A stretch of 64,000 nucleotides of DNA from Bifidobacterium breve. GTDB lineage: Bacteria > Actinomycetota > Actinomycetes > Nanopelagicales > Nanopelagicaceae. The stretch's first letter is position 1. Each line of letters starts with the position of its first letter. This document shows, one piece after another, positions 25,830-31,871 of this stretch. The position numbers and the translations under genes were made by a program. The DNA is taken from positions 1 through 64,000 of the forward strand of contig CAMCYS010000004.1 in assembly GCA_945885625.1 (NCBI GenBank), given 5' to 3'. The notes beneath the pieces were generated by a model. It worked only from the letters and a program-made list of their open reading frames with translations. It searched no databases and was not told the origin of the DNA.

Positions 25830-26935
25830 GGAATGCGCTTACAGAAACCGAAAACCTTCTTCGGAAGTTAATAGTCCTTAAGTTAGACGCTCACTATTGG
25901 GCTTTGACTCTATGGATAGCATTTTGCTATTCAATACCGCAGTTCGATTACGCCCCGCGTCTTTGCTTTTGGAGTCCGGAGAAGCGTTGCGGAAAGTCAT
26001 TAGCCTTAGAAGTGGTTTCTCACTTACTACCGAACCCGCTTATGACTTCCTCTATTTCTTCAGCTTCACTCTTTCGGATACTAGACCGAGACAATTCAAA
26101 AGTGATCCTCATAGATGAATCGGATACGGTTTTTGGCAGAAATGGAGACAAGGAGAAAGCCGAAGCCCTACGGCAACTCTTGAACGCTTCTTTTAAAAGA
26201 GGGCAAAGCGTGATTCGTTGCGAACCGCCTAAGTACGAACCGCGAGAGTTCAAGATCTTCGCACCTGTCGCACTTGCTGGAATTGGTACTTCTGCCATTC
26301 CTGAGACCGTGGCGGATCGTGCGCTTATGATCGAAATGAGAAGAATGCTTCCGAACGAACAGATCCTAGAGTTTGAGTCAGACGAAGTGGAGAAATACTT
26401 CTTTCCGGTTAAGGAGAAACTACAAAACTTCGCAACAGAGAATGAATTTAAGTATCGAGAACTTAGACCCGAACTTCCTAGAGAGTCTCTTAATCCGAGG
26501 GCGCGTGACCTATGGAAGCCCCTCTACAAGGTCGCAGAGTGTGCGGGGGAAGAATGGATTAAGAAAGCTCTTCTTGCTTCTGTCGCGCTTTCTTCGGGCG
26601 AATCTGATCCGGAAGAAGCGAGTCTTTCACTCCGACTTCTTTCAGATACTCGAGAAGTATTCCTTGAAGAACAGTTAGCAACTAGAGATTTAATTGACCG
26701 CCTCAGATCTCTTGAAGAATCTCCGTGGGCTTATCTTGAAAGGTTTAATCCTTCTGTACTCGCACACCTACTTAAGAACTACGGAATAAAACCGAAACCC
26801 TTTTCAGGCGGAAAAGTTCGAGGCTACTATCGAAAGAGTTTTGAAGATTCATGGAGTCGCTATCTCGATCCCGCACAGACCGTCACACCCGTCACACCCG
26901 TCACACCCGAAGAGTTAGATCTCGAAGCTTCGTGA
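25811..26935 (+). CDS. DUF3631 AAA-like ATPase, candidate replication protein
   Basis: This 374-residue protein resembles the DUF3631 proteins of actinobacterial mobile elements. The P-loop is SPEKRCGKS (Gly61-Lys62-Ser63), followed by Walker B VILIDESD (Asp101, Glu102) and a probable sensor region (FAPVALAGIGTSAIPETVADRA). The C-terminal half (residues 200-370) carries the DUF3631 part. No primase domain is fused to it. Family members are proposed helicase or replication proteins. Its last codons spell VTPVTPVTP, encoded by three CCGTCACAC repeats, and inverted repeats continue past the stop, as at an origin. Confidence 0.82.
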   Translation: MEDRDIGNALTETENLLRKLIVLKLDAHYWALTLWIAFCYSIPQFDYAPRLCFWSPEKRCGKSLALEVVSHLLPNPLMTSSISSASLFRILDRDNSKVILIDESDTVFGRNGDKEKAEALRQLLNASFKRGQSVIRCEPPKYEPREFKIFAPVALAGIGTSAIPETVADRALMIEMRRMLPNEQILEFESDEVEKYFFPVKEKLQNFATENEFKYRELRPELPRESLNPRARDLWKPLYKVAECAGEEWIKKALLASVALSSGESDPEEASLSLRLLSDTREVFLEEQLATRDLIDRLRSLEESPWAYLERFNPSVLAHLLKNYGIKPKPFSGGKVRGYYRKSFEDSWSRYLDPAQTVTPVTPVTPEELDLEAS

Positions 26936-26957
26936 CACTCGTGACACTTGTGACGCG
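26880..26957. repeat. Two 9-nt repeat arrays in inverted orientation (candidate iterons)
   Basis: Three CCGTCACAC units (26880-26906) lie at the end of the DUF3631 gene. After a 24-bp spacer with AGATCT and AAGCTT come CGTGACACT, CGTGACACT and TGTGACGCG (26931-26957). The arrays share GTCAC/GTGAC in opposite orientation, and TGTGACG is the exact complement of CGTCACA. This is a plausible binding site for an initiator. Confidence 0.65.
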
Positions 26958-26986
26958 TAATAGAACACTAGAGAAAGGCTCTAAGT

Positions 26987-27178
26987 ATGGAATCTGAACA
27001 GGAGAAACAGATTCGGGAGTTTTGGGAGTCACTCACGCCCGAATCTTTAGACGATCTTTTGAAAGAGATTACAGAAGCTCCAATTTTTCCGGATTCAAAT
27101 AAAGTGTCTAAGCCTCGCAGAACTCGCAAAAAGAATGAGTGGACACAACAGACGCTAGGGGATTTCGATCATTTGTAA
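26987..27178 (+). CDS. Small acidic/basic element protein, unknown
   Basis: This 63-residue protein has an acidic N-terminal half (FWESLTPESLDDLLKEITE) and a basic segment (KPRRTRKKNEW). A purine-rich Shine-Dalgarno-like stretch (GAGAAAGG) precedes the ATG. It follows the repeat arrays by 29 bp on the same strand as the ATPase. I do not recognise it; the charge split would fit a small regulatory or DNA-associated protein. Confidence 0.55.
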   Translation: MESEQEKQIREFWESLTPESLDDLLKEITEAPIFPDSNKVSKPRRTRKKNEWTQQTLGDFDHL

Positions 27179-27227
27179 ACTTTATGGACTCAGTAGAAAA
27201 GGAAAACTTATAAGGGTTAGATAAGTG

Positions 27228-27479
27228 TCAGACCCCGTAGTGCGCGCCCTTCCTTCTATGTTTTTCCCGATCCTTATCGGTGTATCTGCTTTCATCTTTA
27301 TCTATTACAAGGCAAATAATCCACGCGACCGCAGGAAATAAAAGACTTAACCAAACAAACCCCACGCGGGAACGACCTGTTCGCGTTGCCACTTGGTATG
27401 AGTATCGAGCAAGCAAAATGATCAAAGTAATCAAGATTATTAAGATTACAAAGCCAAAAAATAAGAGCACGTCTTCCAT
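27228..27479 (-). CDS. Small two-helix membrane protein
   Basis: This 83-residue protein has two hydrophobic helices (LLFFGFVILIILITLIILLA and GFVWLSLLFPAVAWIICLVI), a short basic loop, and a highly charged cytoplasmic tail (DKDESRYTDKDREKHRRKGA). A leaderless promoter (TACTCT, 7 nt, ATG) supports it over the antisense ORF 27280-27723. Function unknown; it is part of the element's cargo half. Confidence 0.65.
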   Translation of the reverse strand: MEDVLLFFGFVILIILITLIILLARYSYQVATRTGRSRVGFVWLSLLFPAVAWIICLVIDKDESRYTDKDREKHRRKGAHYGV

Positions 27480-27486
27480 GCGCCTA

Positions 27487-27492
27487 AGAGTA
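27487..27492 (-). promoter_or_regulatory. -10 element for the 83-aa membrane protein gene
   Basis: On the minus strand TACTCT lies 7 nt before ATG 27479. Confidence 0.4.
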
Positions 27493-27568
27493 CTTTTCTT
27501 TATCCCTAACCTCTACCCCTTTGCTTATTTGTACCTATCTCGCCGATTCAGAGGGGGTTCAAGCCTTA

Positions 27569-27611
27569 TCGGGGAGATGGGGGTAGCCAAGTCACCTAAA
27601 AAACTTAAGTT
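27569..27611 (+). promoter_or_regulatory. Promoter with GGGGTAG box, copy 1
   Basis: TCGGGGAGAT and GGGGTAGCCAAGTCACCT-AAAAAA precede TAAGTT (27606-27611), which lies 5 nt before ATG 27617. The TCACCT-A-tract to -10 spacing (14 nt from the first T of TCACC) is identical in copy 2 at 29410-29470. Confidence 0.5.
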
Positions 27612-27616
27612 AAGGC

Positions 27617-27835
27617 ATGGACAAAATCAAAAACTACGCAATCGCAATACTCACGGGGCTATTAGTCCTATCGCTATTTACGCAACCAGCTCAAAGCGCA
27701 CCCGCAAAAAGCAAAGAGGCTAAAACTGTGGAATACCAAGCTTGCTTGAATACTTGGCTAGATCAAGCAGTGGTAGAGAATAAAAGCGATTACTTGAATT
27801 ACTGGATTAAAGCTTGTGCTAGTTACCGCCCTTGA
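27617..27835 (+). CDS. Small secreted protein with cysteine pair
   Basis: This 72-residue protein has a Sec signal peptide (NYAIAILTGLLVLSLFTQPAQSA) and a mature part of about 45 residues. YQACLNTWLDQAV and YWIKACASYRP place two cysteines some 25 residues apart. The same layout is seen in the lipoprotein at 28889-29125. It is probably a small disulfide-bonded extracytoplasmic protein. Function unknown. Confidence 0.65.
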   Translation: MDKIKNYAIAILTGLLVLSLFTQPAQSAPAKSKEAKTVEYQACLNTWLDQAVVENKSDYLNYWIKACASYRP

Positions 27836-27858
27836 TAACTATTTAAGATAAACCGAAC

Positions 27859-27864
27859 TATGAT
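27859..27864 (+). promoter_or_regulatory. -10 element for the 95-aa protein gene
   Basis: TATGAT, close to the consensus TATAAT, lies 6 nt before ATG 27871. Confidence 0.5.
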
Positions 27865-27870
27865 CAAGGT

Positions 27871-28158
27871 ATGGGTTTCTTTCGTAAGAAGCAAGAAGAT
27901 GATCTCTCTTTGCCAAGAAATAGACGGTTAGACCTGAATCCGTCACGCCAAGAACTTGAATGGATAGAAGCTGTTAATTTATGGGAAGACGAATACTGGT
28001 CAATTCATAATCAACACGGCTGGAAGACCATAAAGGGAAAAGGGTTTAGAGAAACCAGTGACAGATTTACGCCTGTCCATTGGAAAGTGGGCGAAGTAAC
28101 GGTAATTGCTGAGTTTGATTCGAGATCCGGAATAGTGACCGAAAGGGTTATTGGCTAA
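27871..28158 (+). CDS. Small soluble protein, unknown
   Basis: I do not recognise this 95-residue protein. It has a basic start (MGFFRKKQEDD), a central aromatic-rich helix (ELEWIEAVNLWEDEYWSIHN) and a beta-rich end (FTPVHWKVGEVTVIAEF). No signal peptide is present. The leaderless promoter supports it as an independent gene in the cargo half of the element. Confidence 0.6.
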   Translation: MGFFRKKQEDDLSLPRNRRLDLNPSRQELEWIEAVNLWEDEYWSIHNQHGWKTIKGKGFRETSDRFTPVHWKVGEVTVIAEFDSRSGIVTERVIG

Positions 28159-28200
28159 GAATATGAAACCCCTTATTTCCGTGTTGGTTGGTCTTTTGGT

Positions 28201-28407
28201 ATGAATACAGATGGTTTTGACGTACCTGAAGGCTTTAGTAGTCGCGAAGAGTTCTTGAACCACCAACACCGAGAACAAACACGACTTAATAAAGAACAAT
28301 TCGAACGAGACTTAGCCGAGACAAAATCAAATAACTTTGGGATTTTAATGTTCGTAGTAATAATTGCCGTAGTTATTATTGCTGGACTTATGGGTGCTGA
28401 TGTGTAA
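28201..28407 (+). CDS. Small C-tail membrane protein
   Basis: This 68-residue protein has a charged, helical N-terminal half (REEFLNHQHREQTRLNKEQFERDLAETK) and one C-terminal transmembrane helix (GILMFVVIIAVVIIAGLMG). It lies 42 bp after the 95-residue gene and could be cotranscribed; no clear promoter or Shine-Dalgarno is seen. The helix periodicity suggests a short coiled coil. Function unknown. Confidence 0.55.
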   Translation: MNTDGFDVPEGFSSREEFLNHQHREQTRLNKEQFERDLAETKSNNFGILMFVVIIAVVIIAGLMGADV

Positions 28408-28649
28408 CACCTGTCTAATACTCTAGGGAATTACTAGGAACGGTATGGGTGTTAAACAGTTTAGGCAGGAATAAATAGACCGACAAACAAGGAAAAAGCC
28501 ATATATAAACCAACCACGTAAAGAATTACCGTGAAGACCTTTTGTGTTGGGGATAACAGAGACCATTTCTGGCCTTGCCACCACTTTCTTTCTCTTGCCA
28601 TAAGAACAAGGCTACCTTTTTTAGTAGCCCCAAACACCCCTGACTCACC
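28408..28649. other. Noncoding stretch with two small inverted repeats
   Basis: I see no convincing gene here; the minus-strand ORF 28526-28717 has no start signals. CCTGTCTAA (28410-28418) can pair with TTAGGCAGG (28461-28469, one G-T pair). GGCTAC (28610-28615) pairs with GTAGCC (28624-28629) around a T-rich loop, which may be a weak bidirectional terminator. Confidence 0.4.
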
Positions 28650-28703
28650 ATGTTTGTTTTTTTCCCTAAAGAATCAAAGCCGGTAGTTTCCCGATCTTGG
28701 GCG

Positions 28704-28709
28704 TATCTT
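28704..28709 (+). promoter_or_regulatory. -10 element deciding the start of the 56-aa gene
   Basis: TATCTT lies 6 nt before ATG 28716. It supports this start over the track's 28650. Confidence 0.45.
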
Positions 28710-28715
28710 GGGGTC

Positions 28716-28886
28716 ATGAAAATACTAGGAATTTGTTTTATTGTCTTTGGCTTGTTCTGGTCTATTGCCGGGTTCTTGGCTTATGCCTCAGATATTCAGT
28801 TGGGTATAGCCGTTGGGGGCATAAACATGGTCGGACTAGGCATAGTCATGGTAAAACTTTCAGATATGACTTTAACTAAAGAGTAA
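28716..28886 (+). CDS. Very small two-helix membrane protein
   Basis: This 56-residue protein consists of two hydrophobic helices (ILGICFIVFGLFWSIAGFLA and LGIAVGGINMVGLGIVMV) and a short polar end. The track's longer form (from 28650) would add a polar leader upstream of the likely transcript start. It converges on the lipoprotein gene 3 bp away. Function unknown. Confidence 0.55.
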   Translation: MKILGICFIVFGLFWSIAGFLAYASDIQLGIAVGGINMVGLGIVMVKLSDMTLTKE

Positions 28887-28888
28887 AA

Positions 28889-29125
28889 CTATTTCTTAGT
28901 AGGAAGAAATTTTCTACATGCGAGTATGGCTTGCTCCGTATAAGATTCTACGTCGAGGTACGAGCCGAACCTTGAATTTGTTGAGCCACTTACATAGTTC
29001 TCTACGCATGTTTGAAAAATGATTAACTCAGCCTCATCATATTTAATCTCTGGTTCTGAGTTTGCCTGAGAACTACACCCGGTAAGCACTAAAAGTCCAA
29101 CCAATACGGAAGTAAGCAGCTTCAT
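28889..29125 (-). CDS. Small lipoprotein with cysteine pair
   Basis: This 78-residue protein has a lipoprotein signal (LLTSVLVGLLVLTGC; lipobox LTGC). The mature part has FQTCVENYV and AILACRKFLP, two cysteines about 29 residues apart, resembling the secreted protein at 27617-27835 in spacing and flanking residues. It is probably anchored on the outer face of the membrane. Function unknown; the pair may be paralogues. Confidence 0.7.
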   Translation of the reverse strand: MKLLTSVLVGLLVLTGCSSQANSEPEIKYDEAELIIFQTCVENYVSGSTNSRFGSYLDVESYTEQAILACRKFLPTKK

Positions 29126-29131
29126 ATTCTT

Positions 29132-29137
29132 AGCCTA
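29132..29137 (-). promoter_or_regulatory. -10 element for the small lipoprotein gene
   Basis: On the minus strand TAGGCT lies 6 nt before ATG 29125. Confidence 0.45.
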
Positions 29138-29160
29138 ATTCGTTTTATCTGAGACAAGCG

Positions 29161-29403
29161 TTAGGGATATAGGTCTTCGCACGTGTCTCTTGCCTCGCCA
29201 TTAACTTCAACAATCGAGCACTCACGGGTTGGTTTAGGTGGCGAAAATCCGGTGGGGTCTGAAATGAAAATTGCCCCCATTACAATTCCTGTTAAGGCAA
29301 TAATCGCTACCCATAGAGAAAGAATAAAACGGCCGACTATTGCCATGGGGCTCTTGCTCGCTGAATAACTTTCACCTTTAAGCCAGCTCACCCATTTCTT
29401 CAT
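29161..29403 (-). CDS. Small single-helix membrane protein with outer cysteine pair
   Basis: This 80-residue protein has a short basic cytoplasmic start, one helix (FILSLWVAIIALTGIVMGAIFI) and a C-terminal tail with two cysteines (RECSIVEVNGEARDTC). If the basic end is inside, the cysteines are outside and could form a disulfide. It has its own promoter (copy 2 of the GGGGTAG box). Function unknown. Confidence 0.65.
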   Translation of the reverse strand: MKKWVSWLKGESYSASKSPMAIVGRFILSLWVAIIALTGIVMGAIFISDPTGFSPPKPTRECSIVEVNGEARDTCEDLYP

Positions 29404-29409
29404 ACGCGT

Positions 29410-29470
29410 ATTCTATTTTTTTTAGGTGATATGGCTACCCCTGCTGCCTTTCCTGTCTTTATCTCCCCGA
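29410..29470 (-). promoter_or_regulatory. Promoter with GGGGTAG box, copy 2
   Basis: On the minus strand TCGGGGAGAT, a 20-nt insert and GGGGTAGCCATATCACCT-AAAAAAAA precede TAGAAT (29410-29415), 6 nt before ATG 29403. Block sequence and spacing to the -10 match copy 1 at 27569-27611. Confidence 0.5.
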
Positions 29471-29492
29471 TTCGTTCAAGCTTGATCCTTTT

Positions 29493-29521
29493 CCCTACGG
29501 CTTCAAGCCGATCTCGTAGGG
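29493..29521. repeat. Inverted repeat (hairpin 1)
   Basis: CCCTACG (29493-29499) pairs with CGTAGGG (29515-29521). The interior contains the palindrome CGGCTTCAAGCCG. Confidence 0.7.
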
Positions 29522-29568
29522 TTGAAGTTATTTACCCGCCATTCCTAAACGCGTCACTATGGGGGCGT

Positions 29569-29622
29569 CAAGGTCGGTGGTTAGTAGTTTTATCAGGCTT
29601 GGGTAACTAACCCCTGACCTTG
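29569..29622. repeat. Long inverted repeat (hairpin 2)
   Basis: CAAGGTCGGTGGTTAG (29569-29584) pairs with CTAACCCCTGACCTTG (29607-29622) over 16 positions, with one G-T pair and one T-C mismatch, around a 22-nt loop. No T tract follows, so it is not a typical terminator. Confidence 0.75.
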
Positions 29623-29718
29623 CTTTGTCGGGGATAAGTTGGACAAAAAGGCAGCGGGGGTAGACGCCAAGGGTAAAAGAAAGGTTTAATTACCTTTCTA
29701 ACCAACCAAGGGGGAAAA

Positions 29719-29985
29719 GTGGACAAGATTACTGAAGGCGAAAAAGCCAACAAATTGGCAATGGCAATTTCTACTGAAGTTAGCAAAGGTTGGCGCGTAG
29801 AAAGTCAATCGCAAGTCCAAGCCGTATTGGTTAAGGGCAAAAACATCAACCACACACTTCAGATTTTTCTAAGTGTAATTACAGTTGGATTTTGGCTATT
29901 GGTTTATGTGCCAACCTTCATTGTCAACCGCAGACAAACGAAAATTGTAAGAGTGGACGATTTCGGCAACACCTTATTCGAATAA
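29719..29985 (+). CDS. Small membrane protein, actinobacterial type
   Basis: This 88-residue protein has a short soluble region (GWRVESQSQVQAVLVKGKNINHTLQ) and one long helix (IFLSVITVGFWLLVYVPTFIV), followed by RRQTKIVRVDDFG. The layout matches a family of small actinobacterial proteins I know only as uncharacterised. Start GTG follows AAGGGGGA. A third GGGGTAG box lies upstream. It is the last gene before attR. Confidence 0.7.
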   Translation: MDKITEGEKANKLAMAISTEVSKGWRVESQSQVQAVLVKGKNINHTLQIFLSVITVGFWLLVYVPTFIVNRRQTKIVRVDDFGNTLFE

Positions 29986-30063
29986 ATATTTACTTAGTTT
30001 GCCAAGGTTTATTCGGACTTCTTCTACCCTTTGAAGTATTTCAAGGCAAGACTTTTGGCTAGC

Positions 30064-30089
30064 TTTGCTTTCAATTTGCTTTCACCCGT
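30064..30089 (-). repeat. Right-end integrase arm-type repeats
   Basis: Two TGAAAGCAAA units on the minus strand (30064-30073, 30075-30084) match the left-end pair in sequence, spacing and orientation. Confidence 0.7.
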
Positions 30090-30145
30090 ACAGATAGCGC
30101 AAGAGATCACTAGGTACAAAGAGAACACTTTTACGCTTAAAGCAA

Positions 30146-30160
30146 GCAAAAGAACGAAGT
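30146..30160 (+). repeat. Inverted copy of a left-end 15-mer
   Basis: GCAAAAGAACGAAGT is present exactly on the plus strand here and on the minus strand at 22685-22699. Confidence 0.65.
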
Positions 30161-30201
30161 AGTAGAAACTTAGAGACACGCTTAGATAGGCGTAAGGCAA
30201 A

Positions 30202-30245
30202 ACTACGGATCAGAAGGTTAGGGGTTCGAATCCCTTCGGGCGCAC
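30202..30245 (+). pseudogene. attR: displaced 3' half of the host tRNA-Arg
   Basis: The 44-bp fragment matches the tRNA-Arg 3' half. Joined in mind to the 5' half at 22566, it gives a perfect anticodon stem (TCTGA / TCAGA) and ends ...GCGCACACAG, without an encoded CCA. It is therefore probably the original host sequence. Confidence 0.9.
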
Positions 30246-30303
30246 ACAGTATTTTCTTGATTAAATAAATTGCCCTCAAGTTCTAGTGAGTGAAACTTTG
30301 CCA

Positions 30304-30331
30304 TTGACGCAACCTGCTTCACGCGTAACGC
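30304..30331 (+). promoter_or_regulatory. Promoter for the hydrolase-cupin-aminotransferase operon
   Basis: TTGACG (30304-30309), 16 nt, then TAACGC (30326-30331), which lies 7 nt before ATG 30339. The transcript is probably leaderless. Confidence 0.45.
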
Positions 30332-30338
30332 TAGGCAC

Positions 30339-31871
30339 ATGAAGATCACCCGGCATTATCTCGATGTTAATGGACGCCGCGTTCACTATCGAAAGTGCGG
30401 GAGTGGTCCGACTTTGATTATGGTTCATCAGAGTCCAAGATCTTCAGCGGAATATGAAAAATTGATGCTCAAATGGGGTACATCATTTACTTGTATTGCT
30501 CCTGACTCCCCTGGCTATGGCCAATCTGAACCACTTCGAATAACTTCACCCGACATTAATGATTTTGGTGATGGCTTAATCGAATTCTTAGATGTTCTAG
30601 GTGTTAAAGAAGTTGGTATGTATGGCTTTCACTCTGGTGGAGCTATCGCCATGAATGCCCATGTTCGAAATCCAGGTCGCTTTACCGCACTTGCATGCGG
30701 TGGTTATCCAATTTGGACAGATGCTGAAATGGCTCTTTATGCCAGCGGATATTTACCTTCCTTTAAACCAACTGGATATGGTGAACATTTAACTTGGGTC
30801 TGGTCACGCATTCTTGAGCAGAGTTGGTTTTTCCCGTGGTTTAAGACAGAAGAGTCAACCCGTATGCGCAACGCCCACGATGATATTGCGCGCGTGAATG
30901 CTCAAGTTTTAGAACTACTAGATGCTGGTGATAACTACCAACATGGTTATCGCGCGGTGTTATCTGCCCCCAGTGATATTCCTGCGGCTGCCTCAAAACA
31001 TAATCCGGTTTTGATTGCGACCTATCAAGGTGACCCGCTTCTAATTCACATTGATCGCTTGCCGGCACTGCCAGCAGGCTGGAGCACTGGAAGTGCTGAA
31101 AATCCAGCAGCACTGGAAGATTTATTCGGCGATTTCCTAAAGAAATATCCAGGCCCTAGCTACGAATCCTTTAATGCAGATACCGATCGTGGTTTCGTCT
31201 CTGTGGAAACCGCGCACTTTAATGGGGTTATTCAATGGAGTGGTGATTCAAATGCCTCAAAGTTAACCCTTCATAATGTTGGGGAATCGAGTGAACTAGT
31301 TAAAGCTGAGCAGGCTTTGGTAATTGATCTGCCGGGGCATGGTCTATCGAGTGACATCAGTGATGCAGCAACGCTTGCAGATTGGGCCGATGTAATTAAG
31401 AGTGCAATTACCAACCTTGGTGCTAAAAATATTACCTGTGTTGAAGGTGACCAGCTATCTGCTCTGCTTGCGCTGGCAATAGCTAAATCCGTAGGTGCTG
31501 ATTGCGTTTGCGCAATCAATGCTCACATTCCGAAAGATGGTGAGAACTGGCAGTCATCGCAAGCTGATCTAACACCCGATCGTTTTGGAAGCCATTTGAA
31601 CAAAGCGTGGCAAGTAGTTCGTGCTACTCAATTCTTTTGGCCTTGGTTTGAAGCGAAGAACTCAAATGTAATTGCTTTTGATAAGAGTCAGATAGATCCA
31701 GAGTATTTAGCGTTAGCTCATCGCGCCTTATTGCGAGCACGATCACGTGAGAAATTAACAGCTCTACTGTTAAGCGTTGATAAAGCGCAATTAGTTGCTG
31801 ATGCACCAAAGATTACTGGTTGGCACATAGCTGACTGGGCAAGAAAGCGCGACGATATCTGGCGGCCATAA
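30339..31871 (+). CDS. Tandem alpha/beta-hydrolase-fold protein
   Basis: This 510-residue protein contains two hydrolase-like halves. The first (residues 1-260) has an intact nucleophile elbow, GFHSGG with Ser99, and oxyanion-region HQSPRSS. The second (about 265-510) has LPGHGLSSD but EGDQLSA where the elbow should be, so no nucleophile is evident. Both halves share the cap segment pattern HL(T/N)xxW...FFxPWF. This points to an internal duplication with loss of activity in the second copy. Single-domain relatives are about 250-300 residues. It heads a three-gene operon; the substrate is unknown. Confidence 0.8.
   Translation: MKITRHYLDVNGRRVHYRKCGSGPTLIMVHQSPRSSAEYEKLMLKWGTSFTCIAPDSPGYGQSEPLRITSPDINDFGDGLIEFLDVLGVKEVGMYGFHSGGAIAMNAHVRNPGRFTALACGGYPIWTDAEMALYASGYLPSFKPTGYGEHLTWVWSRILEQSWFFPWFKTEESTRMRNAHDDIARVNAQVLELLDAGDNYQHGYRAVLSAPSDIPAAASKHNPVLIATYQGDPLLIHIDRLPALPAGWSTGSAENPAALEDLFGDFLKKYPGPSYESFNADTDRGFVSVETAHFNGVIQWSGDSNASKLTLHNVGESSELVKAEQALVIDLPGHGLSSDISDAATLADWADVIKSAITNLGAKNITCVEGDQLSALLALAIAKSVGADCVCAINAHIPKDGENWQSSQADLTPDRFGSHLNKAWQVVRATQFFWPWFEAKNSNVIAFDKSQIDPEYLALAHRALLRARSREKLTALLLSVDKAQLVADAPKITGWHIADWARKRDDIWRP

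Larger units (their letters stand above)
29404..29718. other. Structured noncoding region of the element
   Basis: This 315-bp stretch holds no credible gene but is rich in structure: promoter box copy 2, the palindrome TCAAGCTTGA (29476-29485), a 29-nt hairpin (29493-29521), a 16-bp hairpin (29569-29622), and a third GGGGTAG box (29645-29663). It could contain an origin, a transfer site or a small RNA. Confidence 0.6.
29986..30201. other. Right end of the element, noncoding
   Basis: No gene is supported. The minus-strand ORF 30082-30279 runs across the tRNA fragment and gives the well-known spurious peptide PEGIRTPNLLIRS. The segment holds integrase arm-type repeats (30064-30089 and 30146-30160). 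Its minus strand near 30090 reads DLLRYLYG-stop, slightly like the integrase C terminus. Confidence 0.6.
22596..30245. mobile_element. Integrative element in tRNA-Arg, about 7.6 kb
   Basis: The element lies between 44-bp direct repeats that match the 3' half of tRNA-Arg (attL 22596-22639, attR 30202-30245; 43/44 identical). It has an integrase gene next to attL, a divergent excisionase-like gene, a DUF3631 ATPase with 9-nt repeats, and a right half of small membrane and secreted proteins. No capsid, terminase, relaxase or toxin-antitoxin pair is recognised. This suggests a small integrative and probably autonomously replicating element, or a phage satellite without packaging genes. Confidence 0.9.

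Noticed and set aside
27280-27723. Plus-strand ORF of 147 residues
   Set aside because: It is basic and low-complexity, runs antisense to the 83-aa membrane protein and into the secreted protein gene, and has no start signals.
28526-28717. Minus-strand ORF of 63 residues
   Set aside because: No promoter or Shine-Dalgarno, no recognisable composition, and it overlaps hairpins and the promoter of the 56-aa gene.
30082-30279. Minus-strand ORF of 65 residues containing PEGIRTPNLLIRS
   Set aside because: It is the antisense of the tRNA-Arg fragment, a well-known spurious translation, and it crosses attR.
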